DNA of 22,194 bases. It comes from M55B167 sp046482825. Lineage in GTDB: Bacteria; Verrucomicrobiota; Kiritimatiellia; RFP12; UBA1067. The DNA lies in assembly GCA_046482825.1 (NCBI GenBank), contig JAWOEI010000125.1, positions 1 to 22,194 on the forward strand. Direction: 5' to 3'. Below the pieces are notes generated by a model that saw nothing but the letters and a program-made list of their open reading frames with translations, had not been told where the DNA came from and did no database searches. Within the stretch, counting starts at the first letter, position 1. Every line of letters starts with the position of its first letter. Shown in pieces: positions 7,766 to 15,461 of the stretch. Position numbers and translations under genes: made by a program.

Positions 7766-7775
7766 TCGCTATAAT
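7746..7775 (+). promoter_or_regulatory. Sigma70-like promoter for the DUF1080 gene
   Basis: TTGACG (7746-7751), an 18-bp spacer and a perfect TATAAT (7770-7775). The -35 lies inside the last codons of the SWIM gene and the -10 just after its stop. The predicted transcript would start near 7782, about 38 nt before the DUF1080 start. This suggests the secreted proteins downstream are expressed separately from the SNF2-SWIM pair. Confidence 0.65.
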
Positions 7776-7819
7776 TTCAATTTATTTCTGTAAAAACAAA
7801 CATGCGAAAGGACACACAG

Positions 7820-8515
7820 ATGGAAAAATTATTGTCAGCTGCCGTCGGGGCATTGCTGTTAAGCAGCACATTAATCGTGAATGCCGGGGATAACTGCCTT
7901 TGTGACACAAAAAAGAAAGAGGGCTGGGTCTCTCTGTTTGATGGAAAAACACTCAATGGATGGAGTGTCAAAAGCGGTTTCGCAAGCTATAAGGTGGAGA
8001 ACGGCGCTATTGTCGGTACAACAGTAAAGGGCAGTCCGAATACATTTCTCTGTTCGGATAAAACATTTAGGGATTATGAAATTACCTTTGATGTCAAACT
8101 TGATGACAATCAGCTGAACTCGGGTATCCAGACCCGTTCAAAACTTAAAGGCGAAAAATACGGAGGCCGCGTTTACGGTCCGCAGGTGGAGATTATGCTT
8201 TCACCGGGACACTCCGGGTATGTTTATGCCGAAGCGACAGGTAAGGGATGGGTTTCAGAAGGACCGAAAAAAAAGGGCGGTTCACGGCATACCTATTTTA
8301 AAAACGGTGAATGGAACCATTATAAAATCCGGGCCGAAGGTCCACATATACAGACATGGATCAACGGTAACAAGGTAGAGGATTTAATATATCCGGAAGA
8401 GCTGCAAAAGCTGAATCCGGAAGGTTTGTTCGGATTGCAGGTTCACGGAATCAAGAAGGACAAAGGTCCCTGGTCGGTGCGCTGGAAGAACATCTATATA
8501 AAAGAACTGAAGTAA
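7820..8515 (+). CDS. Secreted DUF1080 (3-keto-disaccharide hydrolase-like) protein
   Basis: Start at ATG 7820 is chosen because AAAGGA (7807-7812) lies 7 nt before it and the signal peptide MEKLLSAAVGALLLSSTLIV begins there; an in-frame ATG at 7802 lacks a site. The mature part (~residues 29-231) is one DUF1080/LamG-like beta-sandwich, recognised by GWVSLFDGKTLNGW, the YKVENGAIVGTT strand, SGIQTRS, the VYGPQVEI segment and a C-terminal VRWKNIYIKEL. Such proteins are abundant in Planctomycetes, Verrucomicrobia and relatives; some hydrolyse 3-keto-glycosides, others are only predicted to bind sugar. Two cysteines just after the signal peptide (CLC) are unusual but the peptide does not end in a clear lipobox. 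Substrate unknown. Confidence 0.9.
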   Translation: MEKLLSAAVGALLLSSTLIVNAGDNCLCDTKKKEGWVSLFDGKTLNGWSVKSGFASYKVENGAIVGTTVKGSPNTFLCSDKTFRDYEITFDVKLDDNQLNSGIQTRSKLKGEKYGGRVYGPQVEIMLSPGHSGYVYAEATGKGWVSEGPKKKGGSRHTYFKNGEWNHYKIRAEGPHIQTWINGNKVEDLIYPEELQKLNPEGLFGLQVHGIKKDKGPWSVRWKNIYIKELK

Positions 8516-8547
8516 TTTGCTTTCACAAATTATGAGGCTGTTCTTTT

Positions 8548-8620
8548 CTCATAGAGACACATAGTCCACAGAGGTATTTAACTGAAACAGTTTGCTCAGT
8601 GTTCTCTGTGACTCTGTGAG
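8548..8620. repeat. Imperfect inverted repeat of the CTCTGTG/CACAGAG type
   Basis: Left arm CACATAGTCCACAGAG (8558-8573) is nearly complementary to right arm CTCTGTGACTCTGTG (8604-8618), with one single-base gap. Arms extend outward with CTCAT and TGTGAG. It fills most of the gap between the DUF1080 and beta-helix genes. Low-complexity CACAGAG-containing intergenic repeats occur in many environmental bacterial genomes; membership in such a family is inference from recollection. Confidence 0.6.
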
Positions 8621-8658
8621 AACTTTTATTATAGCTATAACAATGGGTGCTTAATTCT

Positions 8659-10977
8659 ATGACCGGATATATTTTATCCCTCACACTCCTTCTTGCCCTT
8701 AACTCATTAGCACGCACCTACGTCGTTTCGCCGACCGGCAACGATAACAACAGCGGAGATGCCGATGACCCCTTCAGAACAATAAGTAAAGCAGCTGAGA
8801 TAATGAAAGCCGGTGATACCTGCATTGTCAAAGGCGGGGATTATTATGAGTGCGTAAAACCGGCGGCTTCAGGAAAAGATGGTGCACCTGTTTCATTTAA
8901 AGTTGCTGCCGATGAAAGAGTGACTGTATGGGGAACCGAGAAAATAACCGGGTGGGAGCAGGATGATGACGGTGTGTGGAGTGCTCCTATGCATTGGAAT
9001 CTCGGAAAGAACAACCAGATTTTTATTAACGGTAAACCCGGGTTTGAAGCGCGTTGGCCCAACCGTGCAAATACTGATCTGCTGGATCCCGAAGGGGCAA
9101 AGGTTGATGTGGGCGGCGATGATTTTATTACCTGCAGGAGTTTTCCTGCGGATTGGCATGAGGATGCCTGGCGGGGCGGGACAATCTGGTGCATGGCTGA
9201 TAAAGCATGGACAAGCTGGACCCTGCCGCTGAAGAGTTATGACGCTGACACAAAAACTATACGTTTTAAAGAAATTACCCACACTTCAATCAAGAAAAGC
9301 ATGAACCCGGGAGGAAAACGGGATTCTCACTTTTTTCTGACCGGCAGAAGGGCGGGTCTGGATGCTCCCGGCGAGTGGTTGTATGATGCCGTGCGTAAAC
9401 GGATACTGCTGGTTGTTCCTGAGGGAAAAGATCCCGACAAGCTGAATATAACCGCAAAGCGCCGTATGAATGCTTTTGAGGCTGAAAATAAAGATTATCT
9501 TGTGATAGAAGGATTTGGAATTGTTGGTGCGGCAATTATGATGCGCAACTGTGATCACTGCCTGCTGAAAAGTCTCAAGGCTTCCTATGTGAGTCATACA
9601 CGTGGTGGAAATACAAATTACAGACTGAATCAGGGCACAGGACTGTATATTGCCGGTGATTATAACACTTTGCGTGACAGCGAAATCGGCTGGTCGGTCG
9701 GTGACGGGATCAGGATAAACGGACATCGGAACAATCTGATAAATTGTTATATTCATCATACTGATTACATGGGTGCCTACGGCTGTTGTGTGAAAACATC
9801 CGGAAGTGAGAATCTGATCAGCTGGTGTACGATGCATGATACCGGACGCGACTGTCTGCAGGCCGGTGGCCGGGCTGATATTATTGAACACTGCGACATC
9901 TATTCTATGGGGCGTATGTGTCATGATCTGGGGGGAACCTATAACTGCGGCTCTGACGGAGGCGGCACCGAGTTCCGTTATAATACAGTGCATGATAACA
10001 AAGCGCTGGGCCTGCCGATGGGCATCTATCTTGATAATTTTACGAAGAACTACTTAATTCACCATAACCTCTGCTGGAACATGGATTCCGATGCCGTCCG
10101 TTTGAATAAGCCCTCCACCTGGTGTGTAGTCTTTAACAATACCTTGTTGGGATTCAGCAGTAACTGGGGGCGCTGGAAAACCGACTGGATGTATGGCTGT
10201 TCACTTGCCAACAACCTTCTTGCAAAACATATCGGAGATCATCCGCAGTTGAAAAAAGAAGCAAATCTGGCCAATCTTTCTGAAAAAAATCTGAACCATG
10301 CAAATATGCGGACAACGGAGGCGGGACTGGACAAAGGTATTGTGATAGATGGTTTCACGCAGGGGTTTAAAGGTGATGCTCCCGATATCGGCGCCTTTGA
10401 AAAAGGGCGGCCTCTCTGGAAGGCTGGTCATGATTTTGACAATCCTCCGAATCCGGAGTATAAACTGACGGATACCTGCCTCCGTAATCTGGTAAGTAAC
10501 GGCTGTTTTGATTTTAATATTGAAGGGAGCAGGATGAATCCGTGGCAACCTTTCGGTGCGGCTGAAGTGAAAACGGTTTACGGACACGGCGGGATTAGCA
10601 GCTCCTATACCGGACGTGTCAGTATTATCGGTAATGCGGTTGCGATCAGTAACGGCAGAGGAGGCATCAGCCAGGAACTTAAGGGCTTCAAGGACGATGT
10701 TGACTATGATCTTGCTTGCTGGGTGAAGCACGCTAAACAGACAACTGTGGAATTGCGTTTAAAGGAAAGCGATAATGTTGCGACCAGTTCGCCGGACAAT
10801 GACGGATGGCAGCATCTGAATCTGCGTTTTAAGGGTGAAGCCGGAAAAAATGCCGTTGTTGAAATTATCAAAGGGGAAAACGGCACCGCTTATGTGGATG
10901 AGATTGGCTGTGTCGGCATCATCCCGCAACTCGGTATCGGTCCTCCCGGTTTTGCAACTGATAATGACGTGGATTAA
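8659..10977 (+). CDS. Secreted right-handed beta-helix protein with C-terminal carbohydrate-binding-like domain
   Basis: 772 residues starting at ATG 8659; a GTG four codons earlier is an alternative and neither has a strong ribosome-binding site. Signal peptide MTGYILSLTLLLALNSLART, then the typical opening YVVSPTGNDNNSGDADDPFR, seen in extracellular beta-helix proteins of the DUF1565/pectate-lyase-like type. Repeated short strands with Asn, Gly and Asp turns (NTLRDSEIGWSVGDGIRING; NLINCYIHHTDY; YNTVHDNKALG) run to about residue 500. From about residue 610 (NLVSNGCFDF to AYVDEIGCVGI) there is a jelly-roll that resembles CBM4/9 modules. Likely cleaves or binds an extracellular acidic or sulfated polysaccharide; catalytic residues cannot be named from sequence alone. 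It lies after the DUF1080 gene in the same direction. Confidence 0.85.
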   Translation: MTGYILSLTLLLALNSLARTYVVSPTGNDNNSGDADDPFRTISKAAEIMKAGDTCIVKGGDYYECVKPAASGKDGAPVSFKVAADERVTVWGTEKITGWEQDDDGVWSAPMHWNLGKNNQIFINGKPGFEARWPNRANTDLLDPEGAKVDVGGDDFITCRSFPADWHEDAWRGGTIWCMADKAWTSWTLPLKSYDADTKTIRFKEITHTSIKKSMNPGGKRDSHFFLTGRRAGLDAPGEWLYDAVRKRILLVVPEGKDPDKLNITAKRRMNAFEAENKDYLVIEGFGIVGAAIMMRNCDHCLLKSLKASYVSHTRGGNTNYRLNQGTGLYIAGDYNTLRDSEIGWSVGDGIRINGHRNNLINCYIHHTDYMGAYGCCVKTSGSENLISWCTMHDTGRDCLQAGGRADIIEHCDIYSMGRMCHDLGGTYNCGSDGGGTEFRYNTVHDNKALGLPMGIYLDNFTKNYLIHHNLCWNMDSDAVRLNKPSTWCVVFNNTLLGFSSNWGRWKTDWMYGCSLANNLLAKHIGDHPQLKKEANLANLSEKNLNHANMRTTEAGLDKGIVIDGFTQGFKGDAPDIGAFEKGRPLWKAGHDFDNPPNPEYKLTDTCLRNLVSNGCFDFNIEGSRMNPWQPFGAAEVKTVYGHGGISSSYTGRVSIIGNAVAISNGRGGISQELKGFKDDVDYDLACWVKHAKQTTVELRLKESDNVATSSPDNDGWQHLNLRFKGEAGKNAVVEIIKGENGTAYVDEIGCVGIIPQLGIGPPGFATDNDVD

Positions 10978-11149
10978 GGCGGATGTGATTGAAAAGCCAG
11001 CTAAGAGCTCGGGCAAACCGGTTTTTATCCGGATACGGTTCAATGAGCTCCATCCGGTGTGTATGACCGCAGATCACCGCTGTCAACAAATACAATCCGC
11101 ATGGCTGTCATAGCGGAGCAGTAACGGTTTTCCGGCACGATCCGGCATC

Positions 11150-12454
11150 CTATGGTGCGTGGCTGTTTACTGTATACAACTGACAGCGGCCGTCGCCGCC
11201 TGTCGGGTCGGGGCGCATATAGGCAATCATTTTTCCATCGGGGGAGAATACGCAGCTGTGGGATGTCGGTGCGTTTATATCAGCTGTCCGCTCAGTAATC
11301 CTGCGGCTTCTGCCTGTTGCTGTTCCGGTTACAAAAATGCTGTTATCCATTACGTGTGCTATCGTTTTTCCATCGGGACTCCATGAGAAAGCTGACTGGA
11401 TATCCCAGGGGTTGCTGCTGATCTGTTGTGGTTCCCCACCCTCGGGCGAGACTGTCCATAGCTGGACTGTGCCGTCATCATCTTTCATAAGAAATGCTAT
11501 CTTTGAACCATCCGGTGAACTGCGCAGCCAGTGGCGTGGTCCCTGCAGCCCGGGATATCTGCGGTCAGCCGTATAAGTCAAACGGCGCTGAACCACACCG
11601 GCTGGCGGATTAGGACGTGTGTTCACTGTGCCCTCCAGCGGCAGACCGGGGGCAGCTCTGGTCATATCATCAGGCAGGTCCGCAATAAAAACCTCGGAAA
11701 TGATTTCACCCCGAGTTGTGCATACATGCCCCTGAAAGGCGATTGCCTTTTTACGGTGCGTTCCATCTGTTTTCACATATCCGTCATTGCCGACCCAGGC
11801 ATCACTGAAGGCTCTGCTGATTTCATCCGAACCGGGTTTCGGTTTTGCGCTTGTCTTTGAAACCAGAACCGAAAAATATTCGCCGTCATGATTGCGGGGA
11901 TGAGCTTTATTCACTTTGACCGGGCCGTTCGGTACACAGACCCCCACATTGCGCAGATTGATATGTCTTCCGTTTCTTTCAATTTTATTCTCAGCCAGCA
12001 AAGCGTCTTCATAGGTGAAGCTGATCCATTGTCCGTCACCACTGAACACATGCACGTGTGTGCCGCCACGCAGAGCACCGGGGGTGAAAGGTTTTGTCAG
12101 ATTCCGCGCATCGGCAATCACTCTCTTAGCGGGGTGATTCATGTCCAGCACCATGCCCTTGCGGTGAAAAGCGCTGTACTGCCAGTCATTAGTCGGGTTT
12201 TCCGGTCCGTGAATAAATACCGCTTTGTCTTCAACAGGCGAGCAGGTGACAACCCCGCAGCAGGCATCCTTGCCCGTCTGATAGAGAAGTTTCACCTCTT
12301 TGCTCCCGATATTGACCCGCTCTATACGTGTTCCAGAGAAAACATCGTCCCTGACGCGAATATCATAGACCAGCCATCTGCTGTCCCGCGACCAGACCCC
12401 GGTATTGGTAAGAATATGCCCCTGATTTCCGCTGGTAAGCTGTATTTCCTTCAT
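11150..12454 (-). CDS. DUF3748 / YidR-like beta-propeller protein
   Basis: 434 residues. The opening MKEIQLTSGNQGHILTNTGV and segments VWSRDSRWLVYDIR, RIERVNIGSKEV, FIHGPENPTNDWQY, FTPGALRGGTHVHVFSGDGQ and WISFTYEDALLAE match the Escherichia coli YidR (DUF3748) family, and the repeated (F/W)SPDGxxIAxxxxD pattern shows WD40/TolB-like propeller blades. Start at 12454 is preferred because AAAGGA lies 10 nt upstream and family members begin here; an upstream in-frame start at 12577 would add 41 residues with a short hydrophobic stretch ending in CSCSAEN. No signal peptide with the chosen start. Function of the family is unknown; some related propellers act on uronic-acid sugars. It is divergent from adhE and convergent with the beta-helix gene. 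Confidence 0.8.
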   Translation of the reverse strand: MKEIQLTSGNQGHILTNTGVWSRDSRWLVYDIRVRDDVFSGTRIERVNIGSKEVKLLYQTGKDACCGVVTCSPVEDKAVFIHGPENPTNDWQYSAFHRKGMVLDMNHPAKRVIADARNLTKPFTPGALRGGTHVHVFSGDGQWISFTYEDALLAENKIERNGRHINLRNVGVCVPNGPVKVNKAHPRNHDGEYFSVLVSKTSAKPKPGSDEISRAFSDAWVGNDGYVKTDGTHRKKAIAFQGHVCTTRGEIISEVFIADLPDDMTRAAPGLPLEGTVNTRPNPPAGVVQRRLTYTADRRYPGLQGPRHWLRSSPDGSKIAFLMKDDDGTVQLWTVSPEGGEPQQISSNPWDIQSAFSWSPDGKTIAHVMDNSIFVTGTATGRSRRITERTADINAPTSHSCVFSPDGKMIAYMRPDPTGGDGRCQLYTVNSHAP

Positions 12455-12608
12455 TTGCGTATTATCCTTTTGTCTTTGCTCTGTATGCGGACGGCTGTTT
12501 TCGGCAGAGCAGGAGCAGTATATCAGGATGACGTAGCTCTGAGCCAATATCTTCTCAACTTCTATTGTGGAAAACAAGAGAGTTAAGCAGTTGCTGTTGT
12601 AGCAAAAA

Positions 12609-12664
12609 ATACGATAAGGCTATATCGATACTTGACAATCGATACAACTTTATCGATAATACGG
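12609..12664. promoter_or_regulatory. Four-unit 14-bp operator-like array over the adhE promoter
   Basis: ATCGAT occurs at 12624-12629, 12638-12643 and 12652-12657, exactly 14 bp apart each time. A degenerate fourth unit sharing CGATA lies at 12609-12622 in the same register. Units 2 and 4 contain the 8-bp palindrome TATCGATA. The array covers the -35 and -10 hexamers of adhE, the position expected for repressor or cooperative regulator binding. The protein that would bind is not identifiable from this window. Confidence 0.6.
12632..12660 (+). promoter_or_regulatory. Near-consensus sigma70 promoter of adhE
   Basis: Perfect TTGACA (12632-12637), 17-bp spacer, GATAAT (12655-12660; five of six consensus bases). 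The start point would be near 12667, leaving a leader of about 50 nt before the adhE ATG. This is the strongest promoter-like sequence in the window. Confidence 0.75.
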
Positions 12665-12666
12665 CG

Positions 12667-12683
12667 TTGTGTTGAGATAACAA
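12667..12683. promoter_or_regulatory. Rex-like inverted site at the adhE transcription start (tentative)
   Basis: TTGTGTTGAGATAACAA has TTGT and ACAA ends around a 9-bp middle, similar to but one base shorter than the usual 18-bp NADH-sensing Rex operator. It sits at the predicted +1. AdhE genes are classical Rex targets, so the match is suggestive only. Confidence 0.25.
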
Positions 12684-12717
12684 GGCTTTTTAACAGTAAG
12701 ACAACAAGGAGGAGACA

Positions 12718-15318
12718 ATGAAAACTGGAACAAAGCAAAAGGCTCCTGACGGGCTCAAAGAGCTTGAGGTGAAGATACAGCGGGTTAAGGCGGCCCAGGC
12801 AATATATGCTGATTATCCGCAGGATAAGGTGGATGCTGTTTTCCGTGCTGCCGCCCTTGCCGCCAACGAAGAGCGTATAATACTGGCTAAAATGGCGGTT
12901 GAAGAAACCGGCATGGGCATTGTGGAGGACAAGGTGATCAAAAACCACTTTGCGGCCGAGTTTATTTACAACAAGTACAGGAATGAAAAAACCTGCGGTG
13001 AATTGAGTTATGACCCCTCGTTCGGTCTGAGGCGTGTTGCCGAGCCGATAGGGATTATCGCCGGAATTGTGCCCACTACCAATCCCACCTCGACGGCGAT
13101 ATTCAAGGCGCTGATTACACTCAAGACCCGCAACGGGATCATTTTTTCTCCTCATCCCCGTGCGGAAAAGTGCACTGCCGCTGCTGCACGTGTGATTGAA
13201 AAGGCGGCTGTTGCAGCAGGAGCACCTGAGGGGCTGATTGGGTGCATTACAGGTCCGAGCGTGGAAAAATCAAATTATCTGATGCGTCATCCTGAAATCT
13301 CTCTGATTCTCGCTACAGGGGGACCGGGTATGGTCAAGGCGGCTTACAGCTCGGGAAAACCGGCTCTGGGTGTTGGCGCAGGCAACACCCCGGCGGTTAT
13401 CGATGAGACCGCGGAAATAGAAATGGCTGTCAGTTCGGTTCTGATGTCTAAAACCTTTGATAACGGTGTGATCTGCGCATCAGAGCAGTCGATTATTGTT
13501 GTTGATAAGGTATATGAGAAGGTGAAAAAGGAGTTTATGAAACGCGGCGCTTATATTCTAGGCCCCGTTCAAAAAAAGAAAATCGGAAAGCTGATTCTAC
13601 AGAATGGCCGTATCAATGCGGCGATTGTCGGACAGCCTGCCGCCGGAATTGCCGAAATGGCAGGGCTGAAACTGCCGGAAGAAACCAAGGTTCTGATAGG
13701 CGAAGCTGAAAAGATCGGTACAGATGAACCCTTTGCCTATGAGAAGCTGTCGCCGGTGCTGGCCCTTTACCGGGCTGAAGATTACAAAGCTGCTGTTGCA
13801 AAGGCCAAAGCTCTGGTGGAGTTCGGCGGCATAGGACATACTTCGGTGATTTACACAGATATCCGCAATCAGGACCGCGTCAGAATTTACGGCGAAACCA
13901 TGCAGACTGGACGTATACTGGTTAACATGCCCAGCTCTCAGGGTGCCATAGGCGATATCTACAACTTCAAGCTCGAACCTTCCCTGACACTGGGTTGCGG
14001 AAGCTGGGGCGGGAATTCAGTCAGTGAAAACGTAGGAGTGAAACATCTGATGAATGTAAAGAATATCGCGGAACGCCGCGAAAACATGCTGTGGTTCAGG
14101 GTTCCGCCGAAAGTTTTCTTCAAGTACGGATGCATGTCTCTGGCACTAAAGGAGCTGACGGGCAGAAAGCGTGCTGTTATTGTAACCGATAAACCGCTCT
14201 ATGATCTGGGTTTTGCTGATAAAGTTGCACAGACTCTTGAAGATATGAAAATGGAGTACGAGGTGTTTTATGAAGTAAAACCCGATCCGGATCTCACCAC
14301 GATCCGCAGGGGAATGGAGATATGCAATGTCTTTAAACCGGATGTGATCATAGCTCTGGGGGGCGGTTCTCCTATGGATGCCGCTAAGATGATGTGGCTG
14401 ATGTATGAAAACCCGGATGCGAAGTTTGAAGAGATGGCCATGCGCTTCATGGATATTGAAAAACGTATTTGCGCATTCCCGGAAATGGGACGCAAAGCGC
14501 GGTTTGTCGCTATCCCCACGACATCGGGAACCGGCTCGGAGGTAACACCCTTTGCGGTTGTCACTGACGACGCAACCGGAAAGAAATATCCCATAGCTGA
14601 CTACGCCCTGACACCGGATATGGCTATTATTGATCCTGAGCTGGTGCTGAATATGCCGAAACAGCTGACAGCCTTCGGGGGGATAGATGCTCTTACGCAT
14701 GCCCTCGAGGCTATGGTGTCGGTGCTTTCGACTGAATATACCAATAGCATGGCTCTGGAGTCTATACGTATTCTTTTCAAGTATCTGCCGGACAGTTACC
14801 GGAACGGTGCTGAGGACATCAAGGCCCGTGAGAAGGTGCATTATGCCGCGACCATGGCAGGCATGGCTTTTGCGAATGCGTTTCTGGGTATATGCCACTC
14901 CATGGCGCATAAGCTGGGGGCGGAATTCGGTTTGGCTCACGGTCTGGCAAATGCTCTGCTGATTGAAAATGTGATTCGCTTTAATGCCACGGACACCCCT
15001 TTAAAGCAGACCGCCTTCCCGCAGTACACTTATCCCACGGCGATCAGCCGTTATGCCCGCGTAGCTGATTACCTGCAGCTTGGCGGCAGGAGCGATGAGC
15101 AGAAGGTGAAAAATCTGATCAGCGCCATCCATGAGCTGAAGAAAAAACTGGATATCCCGACTTCTATCAAAGAGGCAGGGGTTGAAGAGACAAGTTTCCT
15201 CAAAGCGCTTGACCAGCTGTCGGAAGATGCTTTTGATGATCAGTGCACAGGAGCCAATCCGCGTTATCCCATGATACGTGAGATCAGGGCTCTCTATCTG
15301 GAAGCTTATAACGGATGA
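12718..15318 (+). CDS. adhE: Bifunctional acetaldehyde-CoA / alcohol dehydrogenase
   Basis: Reduces acetyl-CoA to acetaldehyde and then to ethanol with two NADH, a redox sink in anaerobic fermentation. The 866-residue length and two-domain order are normal. The N-terminal CoA-acylating aldehyde dehydrogenase has its active-site Cys253 in NGVICASEQS and the conserved PTTNPTSTAIFKALI. The C-terminal iron-dependent alcohol dehydrogenase has GGGSPMDAAK for nucleotide binding and the metal ligands Asp657, His661, His727 and His741 (IDALTHALEA, CHSMAHKLG, AHGLANALL). All key residues are present. ATG 12718 follows AAGGAGG (12706-12712) by 5 nt. It has its own strong promoter with an operator-like array and appears monocistronic. 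It converges on the glycogen debranching gene. Cytoplasmic; family members form helical spirosomes. Confidence 0.97.
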   Translation: MKTGTKQKAPDGLKELEVKIQRVKAAQAIYADYPQDKVDAVFRAAALAANEERIILAKMAVEETGMGIVEDKVIKNHFAAEFIYNKYRNEKTCGELSYDPSFGLRRVAEPIGIIAGIVPTTNPTSTAIFKALITLKTRNGIIFSPHPRAEKCTAAAARVIEKAAVAAGAPEGLIGCITGPSVEKSNYLMRHPEISLILATGGPGMVKAAYSSGKPALGVGAGNTPAVIDETAEIEMAVSSVLMSKTFDNGVICASEQSIIVVDKVYEKVKKEFMKRGAYILGPVQKKKIGKLILQNGRINAAIVGQPAAGIAEMAGLKLPEETKVLIGEAEKIGTDEPFAYEKLSPVLALYRAEDYKAAVAKAKALVEFGGIGHTSVIYTDIRNQDRVRIYGETMQTGRILVNMPSSQGAIGDIYNFKLEPSLTLGCGSWGGNSVSENVGVKHLMNVKNIAERRENMLWFRVPPKVFFKYGCMSLALKELTGRKRAVIVTDKPLYDLGFADKVAQTLEDMKMEYEVFYEVKPDPDLTTIRRGMEICNVFKPDVIIALGGGSPMDAAKMMWLMYENPDAKFEEMAMRFMDIEKRICAFPEMGRKARFVAIPTTSGTGSEVTPFAVVTDDATGKKYPIADYALTPDMAIIDPELVLNMPKQLTAFGGIDALTHALEAMVSVLSTEYTNSMALESIRILFKYLPDSYRNGAEDIKAREKVHYAATMAGMAFANAFLGICHSMAHKLGAEFGLAHGLANALLIENVIRFNATDTPLKQTAFPQYTYPTAISRYARVADYLQLGGRSDEQKVKNLISAIHELKKKLDIPTSIKEAGVEETSFLKALDQLSEDAFDDQCTGANPRYPMIREIRALYLEAYNG

Positions 15319-15409
15319 GAAGAGTTCATAAGCTATTGCTTCGTACATTCAATCAGAAAGTTAAGGAGAAGATACACGGTCTGCGCACTCCGGCATGTGT
15401 TCGCCGTAG

Positions 15410-15423
15410 TTCCGCTTGCGGAA
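15410..15423. repeat. Small palindrome between convergent adhE and debranching genes
   Basis: TTCCGC-TT-GCGGAA is a perfect inverted repeat in the 143-bp gap between the two converging genes. There is no T-run after it in either direction, so a role as a terminator is not supported by the usual criteria, though its position is where a bidirectional one would be. Confidence 0.4.
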
Positions 15424-15461
15424 TGGAATTCCTGATTTCTCCCATACGTAGCAGCCAAGGC

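Noticed and set aside
9286..9993. 235-codon open frame on the minus strand
   Set aside because: Lies wholly inside the beta-helix gene on the opposite strand and lacks any known motif.
10978..11149. Terminator between the convergent beta-helix and YidR-like genes
   Set aside because: Only short CCGG-rich words and no stem followed by a T-run were found.
11888..12586. 232-codon open frame on the plus strand
   Set aside because: Antisense to the YidR-like gene, which shows clear family motifs and propeller repeats; the plus product looks like random composition.
14146..14940. 264-codon open frame on the minus strand
   Set aside because: Antisense to the alcohol dehydrogenase half of adhE, which is complete with all metal ligands.
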